Source of the DNA: Solicoccozyma terricola
Lineage: Eukaryota; Basidiomycota; Tremellomycetes; Filobasidiales; Piskurozymaceae
DNA length: 64,000 bases
Direction of reading: 5' to 3'
Assembly (NCBI GenBank): GCA_001600875.1
Contig: BCLD01000005.1
Span: 463,448-527,447 of the forward strand
The notes beneath the pieces are model-generated. The model was not told the DNA's origin and searched no databases. It saw only the letters and a list, made by a program, of their open reading frames with translations. This document shows, in pieces, positions 31,838 to 43,691 of the stretch (position 1 is the first letter of the stretch; every line of letters starts with the position of its first letter). Position numbers and translations under genes: made by a program.

Positions 31838-34800
31838 TCAACATCTGGTAAGCTGGTTGCCGGATACCGTGCGGCGACACTCACTCTCGCTGAATGACGT
31901 GTTGAAGTACTGGTCATTCTCCAAAATGCTTGCCAGGATATGATCCACCGAATAATCTTCCGGCCACTGTTCCAGACCTGTCCACATCTCGGCATCGGCG
32001 ACACCTCCCGCTCCAAATATCGTGCCGAAAGTCGAGGTTTCCTGCAGTCCCTCAGGTAGAGCGTCGAAGACTTGCTGGTCAGAGGAGGCACCCATTCTCG
32101 CGAATGGTACCCCATCGAGGGTGTTGGAAATCACGTAATCCACACCGTCCATTGTGGGAGACGGCATTCGCGAGGCAGGTCCTGAAGGCAGCCGGAGGAA
32201 ACCTTGATAGAGTCGTGCGAGATATGCGCAGGGTTCATCTTCTGCGCCTGCTGCACTCCGACAAGCGGAAGCGACCTGGAAGGATGTGTTGTCAGCTTCG
32301 CACCTGACCGTAGACGACATGCGGACCCCTTGCCTTCTCAAACACGGTGAATGTCACAGCCTTGATGTCCTCGTCAAAGTCATTCTAGGAAAGCCGGCCC
32401 AGTATTAGTATCGGCGGAGTACTCCTAGCCGGTGCACATACGAGATGTGAGAAGAGCCATATCCCAGCGGACGCTGTGCCATATATGATGACATCCTGGA
32501 AAACGGCAGGGGTCAGCGGCCTCCCACTTCTTTCTGCCGGTCCCTCGCTTACCTGCGTGTAACGTAGCCGTCCACTAGGACCCAAGTGATCCACTACGTG
32601 CCACAGCACCGACAGGGCATTCAGAATGCACTGCTGAAATACTGACACGCCATCACTCTCAGTTGCCACGCCGGAGGCCTTGCGCAACCCAGCCCATTCC
32701 AAGCAGAGACGTGACCAGTCCAACCGCGTGACGAGGTAGTAGAACTGCAGGGCAAGCCTCGACTGCGGGTCAAAGTCACCTTTGCCTGTGCGGAGAAGCA
32801 TTAGTTCTATTTCTCCCATTCCACGCGACGCACTCACGCCCATCGATCCAGTCCTTTTGGTAAGTGTCCAACCGTGCGTTGATCGTCCGCATGATCATCC
32901 TGCGATGTGTCTCTCCCAGTATGCCTGGAGCGGATGTCGCGCTTGTCGCGATCTTGACTTCAGCAGTTATGTGAACGTGTACAAGGCTTGCGACAAGCAG
33001 ACTGTCCGAGGAGCTGGTAAGGCCCTGAGCCTTACGGATGTTGTACCAAGTCTGAGGCCACCACATCAGCTCTGCCTTTACATTGGATGGGAATGTTCCT
33101 TCCGGGGCTCACCACCGGGTCCCATTCGTCATCTTCAGCGATCATGCCTGATCATGTTTTGAGCATGGTCAGTCAACCGTCCCTCAAGGAAAACGTCATC
33201 ATAAACTCACGCGGCTTCTGTCGCTGGGAGCTGACAACCCAATCAAAACATCGCAGCTGCATCCATGTCCTCTCTTCCGCGACAACGGCTCTAGCTGCCA
33301 TCAATTGCGTAGGTAGATCTTTGGCTGGAGGGCGCGATAGCTCGAGGTCATATGCCAGCTGCGGCGCAATTCCCCGTTGTCAAAGACCGTGTGAACTCGG
33401 CTGGAGACTGGGGACGCACTCTTATAGCCAGCCCAACTTTGGTAAACCCTGTTCCATCATCCGAGGTCTATCAAGATCATGGTTAGAATGGGGAAACGGC
33501 AGGCGAAGCGGAGAGACGAACCTTCCAGTACGTCAACTGTGACGGAAATCGTCGTCAGCATTCAGCACCCCCTCATCAAAATAGCGCAATGCAACCCACT
33601 ATCGAAATACTCTGTATAAAGTCGATTGTCGCCAAACCCTCTGTCATCGCCCACCCAAACATTTCCTTTGATAGTTCCAAGCATCTTCCGTAAATAGAAA
33701 CCTGATCCCTGATGTTTGACGCCGTGGTGATCCTCGTCAAATTGACAAACTTGGATGAGACGGTGATGATGGCGGTGTAGAGGATGACGGAACGCGCTCT
33801 GACTGAATGAGGGGTGTGATACTTGCGGTCAAGGATGCCTATGAACGGATTGAGGCGTTGGAAGAAGAATTCGAACAAAAGTTCAGCTTCTATCTCCGTC
33901 ATCCAGCCCTGACATAAGCGAGTATTAGCACAGCGAATCTATACTGATAGGGCGCGTCTCGTAAGTACCTTATCCACCGGGTCCTTTCCCCGCCAACACT
34001 CCTCCGGATCGGACAAGGGTGCCTTTCGCCGCTCAACACGCAGGTGCCCATCGGCGACGAAGAAGTCGTTCTTAGTCTTTTCTGCTCCTTCGCCTTGAAC
34101 ACGAGATGACCCTTGACCTCGTAGCTCGCCATGAAGGTCCCGATCACCAGGGCGACGTGAACTCTGTCTGGGAGAGGTCGCAGATTCCTTACTGCTGGTC
34201 AGGATGTTTGCGAGAGAAAACGCTTGAGTTTGTGATGTCACGGTCTTCGGACTAGCCGGGGATCCAAACGACGGGCTGGTAGACTGTACAGTTTCGTTAT
34301 AGCGAACCTGCAGACCACTTCGGCGGGCCGAGGTTGCGACCGGCGGTGGTAGCATCTGAGCTATATTCGATGAGGTTGCGTCGCGATTCCATGCCCTCGC
34401 AGCAGTTTCGCAATGTACAAGGTGCGGGTCAAGCTCACCGGGAAGCTCAGAATTCATGATGATAGGGACTGGGAATCGTCGATTCCAGTCCTCTGTAGAT
34501 TGTGACGGGTGGTCCGGCGTCGAAGGTAGAATCTGGGACAGGGCGAGGAGGTGGTGGCCTTGCTCCAATGTCGGAGCAGAGGTTCCTTGCGATTGACTGC
34601 GTGGTGGCGCTGAGGGACTGAGTAGATCATCGCTTTTATTGAGGTCCACCGAGCTGTGGCATGGCATGACTCACCTGGACTGTGTGGACTTTCGACCTCG
34701 GTGATGCTCCTTGAATACGCATTGTGCACCTGTATTGCTGCATCGACGACACACGATGGCGTTCTCGTCTAAGTTGCATTTGATCTTGGAGCGGCGGCAG

Positions 34801-35013
34801 GCAATGCATCTGCGGTTGAGATCGTATCAAATGGGAGTTCTCTCAGATCGATTCACACACGGCCAACTGACGCTCGTTTGCCCCCGACTCTCGGATCATC
34901 AGGCTCTCTCGGAGCGCTGCTACTGGTTCTGGATACGTTGTCTTCAGCCGGTTGCTTACGCTTGCGAGCTGGAGGACCGTGGGTGGCTGAAGCAGTGTTG
35001 GCAGCGTCCATGG
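31838..35013 (-). CDS. Zn2Cys6 fungal transcription factor, multi-exon
   Basis: Start ATG at 35013 (MDAANTASATHGPPARKRKQ, basic N-terminus). After a short intron (GTGAAT...CGCAG) comes the binuclear zinc cluster CIACRRSKIKC...VCRRCSNTGAQC, with six Cys spaced C-x2-C-x6-C-x8-C-x2-C-x6-C. A Ser/Pro-rich linker follows (34,667-33,960). The fungal-specific middle homology region includes ELLFEFFFQRLNPFIGILDR (33,890) and SVILYTAIITVSSKFV. C-terminal helical exons follow (RTWYNIRKAQGLTSSSDSLL; LALQFYYLVTRLDWSRLCLE) and an acidic tail (31,838-32,300). Expected to be nuclear and to bind CGG/CCG repeats. A CCG-N6-CGG palindrome lies in the shared promoter 1.8 kb away. Looks intact; exon borders approximate. 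Confidence 0.82.
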
Positions 35014-35284
35014 TCGCGATGAGATGGTTGGCGAGATGGTTGTTGACCATACGAGATGGCCGAAAGCAGTTGAAAGGCACGTGATTCAGCGGCGTGACCG
35101 CGTATCCGGACAACGCCACCACCATGGACAACCAATCTTTGTTGAAGACATTTAGGACCATGGACGCGTGGTAATGGTTACCTGCTATTGTTCTAGGATG
35201 GTCAGGACTCTCTATTGTCACTTTATCTATATAGCCATGCATGATCGCAACAGAACCGAACTTCGAAATAACGGACGACAGCGA

Positions 35285-36731
35285 CTACAACTCCGCCACC
35301 TTCTCCGCCACCTTCACCTTCTCCAACCCGGGCCTATACTCGTATCCTCCCTGCTTCCTCATCTGGTCAAACAGCTCCATCACCATCATTGATTCGGAGA
35401 CTGGCATCCTGTCGGATTCGCTCTTACCGTCTGCAGCAAAAGCACACATAAGGCACTCATTCTTCTGGGCCCGACATGAAATCGAAGCCGCCCCGACTCA
35501 CCTCGAATACACCTGGCGACCTCGTCAGCCTCCCAATTCAATCCCATGCCCTGAATCGGGAATTCCAGAGTCTCCTCCTCATAGTCCATTCTCATCGGTG
35601 TATCCGCGCCTATGTACTTCCTCACGACAAGCCTCTCAGGTCGAGAGCAGCCCATTGGTACAATGATCTGACCCGCGGTCCCCGTGATCCTCACGCAAAC
35701 ATCACTCGGAGTCACGCTCGCTATATTGACCTGACAGTTGGCGCGTGCTGGAATACGGGGAAAGTCCAAGACAAAGGTGGTGAAGATATCAACGCCGGTC
35801 CTGGGGTGAAGCATCATCGAGCAGGAGACGTTGGTAGGAGGCGTATGCAGGTTGTCGGGATGGTGGAATAGAGTTAGCAGGGTCCACAGCATAGGATATG
35901 GACCAAGATCAAGGAGGACACCCCCGGCCAATGCTGGATTCAAAAGGCGATGGGAATCATTGATATCTATAGGTTGAGGAGGGATCAGGAGCACCGACCC
36001 ATCGACGACGAGGCCAATGTCCCTCTCACGGTCCAGAAAGTTCATGGCAAAGTCAGCTTGCAGGTGTCTCACGTCTCCGATAGCCTTTTCAACAAAAAGT
36101 AACTCTTGGAGCTTGAACGTCAACGGGAAGAATCGTGTCCATACCGCCTCCATGAGGAACAGTCTCTTCGCCGTAGCAAGCTTGACGAGCGCTCCAAGCT
36201 CTGCGGCATTAAGGGTTACTGGCTGTTGATGTCCTTCCATTTAACTGCGAATAAATTACCGGAGCCACGCTACCTCACCTTCTCGACCAGAACGTGCTTT
36301 CCCGCCGAGAGGGCAGCGTGCGCATGCTCGTAATGGGATGTGTTAGGACTGCCCACGTAGATACAGTCCACGTTCTGCAAGTGGAATCTCTTAGCATCCG
36401 TACCCACACGCGGTACATTGAACTCACTTCATACACCACGACCTCTTCCCAGCTGCCATACGGCGTGACGGGTGTTTGTAGCAAGCCCGCAATCTGGGCT
36501 GCGCCGCCTCTAGGACACACTTCAGCGACAAAGGTCTTGGCCTTGTCCAAGCTTCTTGACGCGACTGCCGTTATGGCGTGCGATGTCACCCCTCGACCAT
36601 CGTCTAGTGGAGAAGAACGTCCAGCAGGATCCAAGGTGAGGTCCTTTGCGAATGAACCAGAGATCCAGCCAGTTCCTAGAATTCCCCATCGCAGGACATA
36701 TGGTTGATCGGTGACAATATACGGAGACATG
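35285..36731 (-). CDS. Gfo/Idh/MocA oxidoreductase (dimeric dihydrodiol / xylose dehydrogenase type), 4 exons
   Basis: Start ATG 36731. The Rossmann motif is LRWGILGTGWISGSFAKDL. Exon 1 (36731-36429) joins exon 2 (36374-36279) as VVVYE|NVDCIYVGSPNTSHYEHA, ending in GKHVLVEK. Exon 3 (from 36222) opens PVTLNAAELGALV, completing the family EKP motif, then FLMEAVWTRFFPL, GGVLLDLGPYPM and a substrate domain. Exon 4 begins after a GCTGCAG acceptor and gives CIR|DGKSESDRMPVSES, ending in VAEKVAEL-stop at 35285. Joins checked keep frame. Family members oxidise trans-dihydrodiols or aldoses with NADP+. Divergently transcribed from the oxidoreductase at 37,035. Confidence 0.85.
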
Positions 36732-37034
36732 ATGCAATAAAGGTTACGTGGTAGTGGAGTGTGCCAAATCAGAAGGGTGTGAGAGGCTGTCGACTTTTCT
36801 AGGTGGCCCACCTGCCAGCGGCGAAACTGCCGGAGGCCCCGGGCACAATGACCGACAGGTGAACCGACCGACCGGTTCGCCGCAGGTCGGTTCGCCGCAG
36901 GGTCGCCGATTTTGGACAGCGCGTTTAGATATTCGCCGACGCACTCTACACCGGCAGCATTCAAAAGCGCACCATGGGGTCAACCCAGCTTCACCCCCTC
37001 TCCCAGAAGCATCCCTTTCCAACTCCTCTTCATC
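36732..37034. promoter_or_regulatory. Bidirectional promoter with CCG-N6-CGG palindrome and 15-bp tandem
   Basis: The 303 bp between two divergent start codons. GAACCGACCGACCGGTTC at 36,861-36,878 is an inverted repeat with GAACCG/CGGTTC arms, giving CCG-N6-CGG, a layout bound by dimeric Zn2Cys6 proteins. CGGTTCGCCGCAGG is repeated at 36,873-36,886 and 36,888-36,901. A Zn2Cys6 gene is 1.8 kb away. Binding is inference. Confidence 0.5.
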
Positions 37035-38553
37035 ATGGGCGCAGCGAACATGCCTTCACCAATTCTCAACGTCGCTATCATTGGGTGTGGGGAAGTGGCG
37101 ATGACCACGCATGTGGGCAAGTTTCGCTTGTGTTCCTGCCAAGCTCTCCAGCTCACGGTCTACCTTCAGCTTCCTACTCTTCTGCTCTGTGACCACATGT
37201 ACAAGATAATCGGCTTGTGCGACATCTCGCGGGATGCCCTCTCACATTGCTCAAACAAGTTCCACGTGGATAAGACCTTCACCGAGGTGTGAGTGCCGTC
37301 TGGCAGCGCTATCCAGCCGGTCCTGATCTTCCTTCACGCAGCGGAGAGATGCTGGGATCATGCCCGGAGATCGATGTGGTGTTCATCATGAACGCAAACG
37401 AGTACCATGTGAGTGAATTTCCATGACCGTTCTGCCCGCGCTCATGACCTCCCATCGTGACAGGCCATCCACGCAGTCCAATGTCTGAGGGCTGGAAAGC
37501 ACGTAATGATAGAGAAACCAATGTGTCTGTCCCACGAAGAATCTTGGATGATCCAGGAAGCACAATCGGCATCAGGCAAGGTCGCGTTCGTGGGGTATAT
37601 GCGGAGGTACGCGACCGCCTTCTTGCGTGTCAAGGAAGCGATCAAGGGTATGGATATCAAGTACGTCAGGGTGAGGGATATTATAGGTCTGGTACGTCAT
37701 GAATCGGATGCGGGTACTAGCCTAGGAAAGTCCTAAACCTCAGGCCCGATCCCCTCACAGAATGCCTTCTTTGTCGACCAAGGAGGCTTCTTTCCAAGAA
37801 AATTCACCGACTTCCCTTCCAAAGCCAACGCCGAACGGCAAGCCCTCTCGACTCGGGTTCATGCTGCTGCTCTCGGAGACAAGGCCACTGAGCCACGCAA
37901 TGTACTGACCTGGGCTCTGCTTGGAGGCTTGGCAAGCCATGATCTCAGTGCCATGCGCGAGCTTATCGGCATGCCATCCAAATGCTTGGTGGCAACCAGA
38001 AGCGATGATGTGCGATATATCACCAGTGTGTTCCAGTAGTAAGTGGCTGTCTTTCCAGGAGGGACATCTCGCCTTCCGAGGCTGACACTCATATCCTCCA
38101 GCGAGGGCTTTACCGCATACTACGAGGTATGATCACCGAGACGGTTGGCCTTCCTGAATACCAAACGCTGACTGGCAACCATCGGTAGATGGCCATTGAC
38201 GGCGTTCCAAAGTTTGATGCCCGTGAGCGTTCCCGTTTGCCCTTGGTGAGGCACAGGCTGACGGACAACCTGGAACAGACATCGAGATCTACGGTTCAGA
38301 CAAGCACATCAAGGTCACATACGATACACCCTACGTCAAGGGATTGCCGATCACGGCCACCATCCTGTCGTTACATCCTAACGGCGACTTTTCTGAGGAA
38401 GTGATCCGGCCGACATACACCGATGCATACACCCTAGAGTACGAGGAGCTCTACGCCTGCATCACGCAGGGCAAATCTTGCAAGACCAGTCCCCAGGATG
38501 CCGACCAGGATTTGCAGTTGTTTGACATGATGTTCGAGGCTTTCGCTTCGTGA
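37035..38553 (+). CDS. Gfo/Idh/MocA oxidoreductase (inositol-dehydrogenase-like), multi-exon
   Basis: Start ATG 37035 (MGAANMPSPILNVAIIGCGEVA, Rossmann GxGxxA). Exons continue MYKIIGLCDISRDALSHCSN, CPEIDVVFIMNANEYH, then AIHAVQCLRAGKHVMIEKPM (the EKP motif with the catalytic-region Lys), VAFVGYMRRYATAFLRVKEA, a GGFFPRKF segment, TWALLGGLASHDLSAMRELI (the family DxxxH-like site as SHDL) and, after introns GTATGA...GGTAG and GTGAGC...AACAG, HIEIYGSDKHIKVTYDTPYV. The C-terminus is LQLFDMMFEAFAS-stop at 38553. Frame is kept across joins tested and no lesion was seen. The substrate is probably a sugar or cyclitol; exact identity unknown. Confidence 0.82.
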
Positions 38554-38699
38554 TGCGCGGGGCATGGCCTCAACTCGAACTTTGTTGTAATACAAAGGCA
38601 CTGAGGAACCTCCGATGCTCGCCTTCTTCTTTCGCCAAGCTCCGCAGCATCTGTGCGAATACCATTATCAGCCATGTTTGGGTCCCAGTCCAGCATCAC

Positions 38700-38935
38700 G
38701 ACCTACTTTCGTCACTGAACTATTGAGGACACCTCCAACGTCAGCTCGATCTCTCCACATCACCCGCCAGATCACTCACTGTCCACCCGATGTCATCATG
38801 AGTGCAAAATGATGTGCGGTTCCGCTGTCCACAATCCACTTGATATCCTCGGACATCGAAGTCTGGTCCAGCAAGTTGGCTGGGTCTTCGGAGCTGCTTG
38901 ACATGTTGACTGTTTGTAGTGCGATGGTGTCGGTG
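38700..38935 (-). mobile_element. Copia gag-protease scrap
   Basis: The minus strand reads MSSSSEDPANLLDQTSMSED and IKWIVDSGTAHHFALMMTSG; the second has the WIxDSGAxxH aspartic-protease motif of Copia elements. It ends without further domains. Confidence 0.55.
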
Positions 38936-38989
38936 TTTGATCGGTGGTGAGTGTTGATGCCCTTGATGCGTTGCGTCCAACGAGGCGTG

Positions 38990-39420
38990 ATCGAGTTGAG
39001 CTAGTTCGAAAGTTCGGAGTCTAGTCATGGTTAGTTCAATGTTCCTTCGAAATCTAACGAGGTGGTGATATAGTTCGATGTCCCTTCAAAAGTCGACCAA
39101 GAGTTGAGCTAATCCAGCGCAATGCTTCGGAGTTAGTCATAGAGGCGGGTTAGTCCGTTCGGAGTCTAGTTGCGGTTAGTTTGATGTCCCTTCAAAGTCT
39201 AACGAGGTGGTGATGTGTTTCGGTGTACCTTCGAAAATCGACCAAGTGTGGTTGCCTAGTCCGATGTCCCTTCGGAGGCTAGTTATCGTGATACTAATCC
39301 GATGTCCCTTCGGAGTTAGTCGTGGTTGTGGATGTGGATTGATGCTAGTCCGCTCTCGTGGCGAAGTCTAGAGGTGGATGTGGATTGATGCTAGTCGCAA
39401 CTGGTGGCGATGTCTAGTGG
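38990..39420. repeat. Degenerate tandem repeat tract
   Basis: A ~90-bp unit starting GTTCGGAGTCTAGT and ending TCGACCAAG occurs at 39,012-39,101 and 39,157-39,246. Shorter words (GATGTCCCTTC, GGATTGATGCTAGTC) recur to about 39,420. No coding potential. Confidence 0.75.
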
Positions 39421-40060
39421 TGTTTGAGATGTTGATGGTGGTATGGTGGCTAGAAGATAGAAACGGCGTGTGTTTCCCTGACTGGGCCCCAACTTGTCAG
39501 GTGCTGGTCGTTCTCCGTATTAGTTAGCAGCTGTGGACGACGCTGTCGTGCGCGGAAAAGAGGCTCTAATGAACCTGCAGCAGCAAAATGCTGGATAAAA
39601 GACGCATATATTCATTGCAAACAGCAGAATTCAAAGGTACCCCAAGTTCCTTTTTGCAGGGTAATCCCAAGCCACCCAGGCCACAACCCTAACCCGCTGA
39701 ATTTAAAGGTACCCCCAGGTTCCCTTTACAGGGTAATCCTAAGCCACAACTCTAAGCCACAACCCTAAGCCAATGCCTATCCGTCTTGTTTACTCATGCC
39801 TTGTTCTATATTACCATTAGAATCGTTCCGCCGCATCATAATTGGCCCCAAATGGACCTTCTTGTCGGCTGAAGGCGAAGAATGCAGGCGAAATTTGTAA
39901 GCTATCTGCATCGCCAATGGCGTTCCAACTTGTTTACCCATGTTGCGTCTTATATTATCATCAGAGTTAGAGTATATCCCACTTAGAGAAAGATATTCTG
40001 GCTACATTATGAACTGGTCAGAGCTTTTCGCGAGCTGATTCGATCCCTCGGCTTGGTTCC
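39421..40060. other. Non-coding interval with repeated short segment
   Basis: A segment near AAAGGTACCCCAAGTTCC...GGGTAATCC is repeated at about 39,635 and 39,705, and CCACAACCCTAAGCC-like words recur. TGTCAGGTGCTGG at 39,498 beside GGGCCCCAACT could be an LTR edge plus primer site, but no partner was found. Confidence 0.35.
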
Positions 40061-40089
40061 GCGGAACTACATTTCCTTTCGGCCCAGTA

Positions 40090-40625
40090 TTCCTTTTCGG
40101 CCCAGTATCCACTGGGTCCAAGTCTGGTTTGTGTTGAAGTCTGTGCACCTAAAGGTTTGTACTTGGTTTTCGTTGGTCAAGATACCATCAGTCAACTCCA
40201 GGCATCGTCCTTGATCGGTGACCGCTACCCGGCGATCAGCGGTGAAGTAGAAAGCTTGGGCCGGGCAGATTGTCGTAAAACTTCTAAATCTGTGCCATGT
40301 AGCCACCTTAAATCAGTATTCATGTAGAGCGTAGCGTAACTTCAGTGGAATATTCGTACCTTGGTTGGCTGAATGGCAAGCTTATTCAGCACAGACAGCC
40401 GCGGGACTCAGCGATGCATCGCTCACACAGCCCGCCATCGAGACAATAATCTGTATGGGCGAGCCTGACCTTGGTGTTGGCATTGTTAAAGACCCATTTT
40501 TGAACGGGCGTGCCGTTACAATCGTAGCTGAATAGGATGTTGATGATAGGTAAGGCTTCTCAGTCCGACAGGTTGGCATTCACATCTGCACCTTTCCCCC
40601 ATTGTAACGGATATCTCCCTCCAAG
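40090..40625 (-). pseudogene. Ricin B-type (beta-trefoil) lectin domain remnant
   Basis: The minus strand reads CNGTPVQKWVFNNANTKVRL and HTDYCLDGG, then further left AVTDQGRCLELTDGILTNEN and QVQTFRCTDFNTNQTWT. These are the QxW-type repeats of carbohydrate-binding beta-trefoil domains. The two parts are in different frames around 40,330-40,390, perhaps an intron, perhaps decay. No catalytic (toxin A-chain) domain is seen. Confidence 0.6.
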
Positions 40626-40709
40626 TCCAAGCACTTGGCCTTTTTACCGTTGGGGTAAGTTCAAATCCGTCCTGGTCGTCCCGGGACTAGTTCCAGCTAC
40701 GCTCCACAA

Positions 40710-40753
40710 ACTACACTACACTACACTTTTCAACCTCTGTAGTGTAGTGTAGT
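40710..40753. repeat. Inverted repeat at the hAT element's 3' side
   Basis: ACTACACTACACTACAC (40,710-40,726) and its near-perfect complement GTAGTGTAGTGTAGT (40,739-40,753) form a hairpin just outside the transposase gene, like subterminal repeats of hAT elements. No matching end was found on the other side. Confidence 0.6.
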
Positions 40754-40792
40754 TAACTACATGTAGTGATTTTTAGGTTAGTAACCTATCAT

Positions 40793-42740
40793 CTAAGACC
40801 TCTTGCGCTTTGTACCCCTCCCGTTCTCCTGCTCAATCAAGGCTTGTGCTATACCCCAGCCTCCTCCAGCCGTAAGGCCATCCTTGAGGTACTGGTCCAC
40901 TGCCACTTGGCGGCTAATGACTTCAGCAGACAAACCACCTGTCTGCAGGAGTGTGCAGACCCCTGCTGCAGCAGAGAACAACCTTTCAGTGGCTGCTTGA
41001 GATGCAGGGACACAGAGATACTGCCGAGCCAAGATTGCCAGGGTAGGAAATTGTTGCTTATTGGTCTTCCACCAAGCAAGAACATCACTGTCTTCATGCT
41101 CCGGAAGGATTGCACCACCACCAGAGAGGTAGAGCTCAAGTTCTGTTTCCTTCCGGGTAGAGCCATTGAGTCTTGTAGCAAATAGGCCATCTGCCAGGCT
41201 GGCGGTGCTTGTGGAACTGACTTTCGCTGTCGATGGTGTTCTTGTTTGTTCCTCCGTCCCTTCTGTTGACACTTGAAGTTGCTTAAACAGAAGCTCCAAC
41301 TGTTCTCCTACTTCCACTTTGAGTTCAGGGTAGAACCCATCAAAGAAGAGCAGCCGATATCGAGGATTAAGCACAGTTGCCATTTGCAGGGGGTAGCATC
41401 GTGAAGCGGCAAGTTGAAAGAGACAGCCTTTTCTCGAGCTGCTTTCAGAGCAACCACAAGATCCAGATGCTTTTCAAATCTGTCGAGCTGTTGGTCCAGA
41501 TGAAAGATGAGGTCAATCCACATGGCCAGGACTTCGCTTCCAGTAGGGTTGTTCCCTTCCATCCTTCGAGCGAAAACCATTAAAGGATCCGTGATTTTGT
41601 TCAACCATCTGAGTGCTTCAAAGTCCTCCTTGGTTAGCTGGGTTTTGCTGTAGTAGCCTTCAGTGTCATCCCAAATGATCTGGCAGATTGCCCTCTCATT
41701 CAGGGCCACACGCTCTCGCACTTCGCCTTGGTTCCCCCATCTCACCCTCATAACATTCTTCAGGCCAATTTCCCTTGCTATATTGAGGTTGAAAGCAAGG
41801 ATCTTGTCGGACCACGGAGAGTTAAACGAGAGAACTCAGAAGCCTTGTGATTTGCCTGAGCATGAATTCCCAAGCTGTCACCTTCAACCACCTCTTCCCC
41901 ATCGGTAGTCTCCACCAGAGCATTGCTTGTATCCATCATACTGTCTTCATCAATGCTCAGCTCCACTTGGGTGGCAACCAGTGGTGTATTGCAGCTTTCA
42001 AAGTCAAGCTCAACTGGATTTCCAGCTGAATTGCCAACACTGCCAAGTGGGATCATCTTCCAGAGGCTTGCCATTGAGCAGGAGAACTGGAGGTGTGATG
42101 TTTGGGTCCAGATTGCAGAGAGGGCCAATCGAGATGCCTAGGTTTCGCATGAGCACAAAGACAACCCTCCCAATTGAATGGCATGTGCAGATGACTTGGC
42201 CAATGGTCGGGTCAAAGGAGGTTGGTATATCCTCAGCCTCCATCTCTACTCTGACCTGTCAGACAGAGCATATGTCAGTGCTATCCCTTTCTGGCAGCAC
42301 ACTGAGCTCACCTGCTGGAGCATTGTTTTATTGTTGGAAGCCCCATCAGTTGCAAAACACACCACTCTTGAAGCAATGTTATTGCGGATCAGCCATGAAC
42401 TCAGAGGGATGGAGAGGAGCTCCCCATAGTGTCTTGAGACCACTGTTTTCAGGAAAGCAAACCGGCTATGGAACTTGAAATCCTTGTCCACATAGGTGAT
42501 ATTTGCCCCAGTAAAGGACATTTGCCCATGCTTTGCTGTCCAGCAATCGGTTTGAATGCTGCAATTTGTGTCGGCATCCTGAAATGCCTGTTTAGAAGCC
42601 GCCTTGAGAATATTGCAGAGCTCTTCCATGTCACGAGCAACAGATGTGTCACTTTGAAGGATTGCCTTTGAATTGGCTAAACGCAAAGCAGCTCGGAGGG
42701 CCGGATTCTCTGCCAGTGTGAATGGAGACCTGCACAAGAT
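40793..42740 (-). mobile_element. hAT-family transposase, 5'-truncated and frame-disrupted
   Basis: Several minus-strand exons make an RNase H-like transposase. CSIQTDCWTAKHGQMSF holds the first Asp (42,560). VVCFATDGASNNKTMLQQ holds the second Asp. CHSIGRVVFVLM follows, then ICQIIWDDTEGYYSKTQLTK and DFEALRWLNKITDPL. The C-terminal hAT dimerisation block is DVLAWWKTNKQQFPTLAILA, VPASQAATERLFSAAAG with the catalytic Glu. A frame change at about 41,390 separates the last two blocks. The sequence begins at an intron acceptor (TTGTGCAG, 42,740) and no BED zinc finger or start exon is seen upstream, so the 5' end is lost. Likely inactive. Confidence 0.85.
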
Positions 42741-42789
42741 TGATCAGCCAAATTGTCATAAGCAGTGACATTGTTATCTACCTTAAACA

Positions 42790-43685
42790 ATGGAGAAATT
42801 GAACGTCTTTCATTCGCAGGTGTTACAGCTTTCTTCGCGACACTTCACGTTTTCGCCAGACGCTACCTTGCGAGCGTGCGGAACCCGGACGTCATCGGAC
42901 TATCCGTCCGTACTTTCTTTCGGGATCGACCTTTTCCATGGGCCTGACCACATCCAAAACCTCGTACTGGAAACTCGGCTCATACCAGCGAAAAGACAGG
43001 CTGTCCTTTCGTGTAAGCTGACAGAACAAATGTTTGAGATACGATCCAACCTCCCATCCCATATTTTGCCATTCCCAAAGGAAAATGAAATGATCTACCG
43101 GACGTACCTGAATCGAGTGACGACACCATCTCCGACTCAGCTGACCGTTGGAGTGGTGATGACGATTCTTTCCGCTAAATGCGCAAATGCCAAGCGAGTC
43201 TTTGAAACGTTAAATTTGATGACGACTGAAGATGTATAGATAGCTAGAATAGGGTTTTGAAGTGTATGACGCACCAGCGTATAGCATTCTTAAAAACCGA
43301 AAAGAATTGTCGGATGTTTGTCTGGCTTGGAAGATTGAAGCAATCAGAGGCGGTCGGGATCACGCTTGGCCGCAGTAAGAAGAACATTGCATCCTACAGA
43401 CAGACCGGGGAAGTGTTCGTGGTTCTGATCATTCTCAACTCTAACAGAGACTACAGCAACCATCCACGAAATCAAAGCCGCGAAGAAATCGGTTGAGCAG
43501 ATACCTTGTCCTTGCAAAGTCAGTCGAGATGGCGCATCGTATTGTGCCAGGTTGGGTGAACATAAGAGACTTGTAAGTCTCTTGAGCTTTTCCTCGGGCA
43601 GCTGCCTGTCAAGGTGACAACGTGTCGCACGGCTTCACTACCAATAAACAGAAAGTCGAAGGCTGTACAAGTATTTGGCAGCTAC
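42790..43685. other. Interval without a recognised gene
   Basis: A plus frame of 149 codons (42,790-43,239) has no recognisable motif. Probably upstream region of the P450. Confidence 0.4.
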
Positions 43686-43691
43686 GATACG

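Noticed and set aside
39421..40060. Second miniature LTR element, from TGTCAGG near a GGGCCCCAACT primer-like site
   Set aside because: No matching second terminal repeat or target duplication was found.
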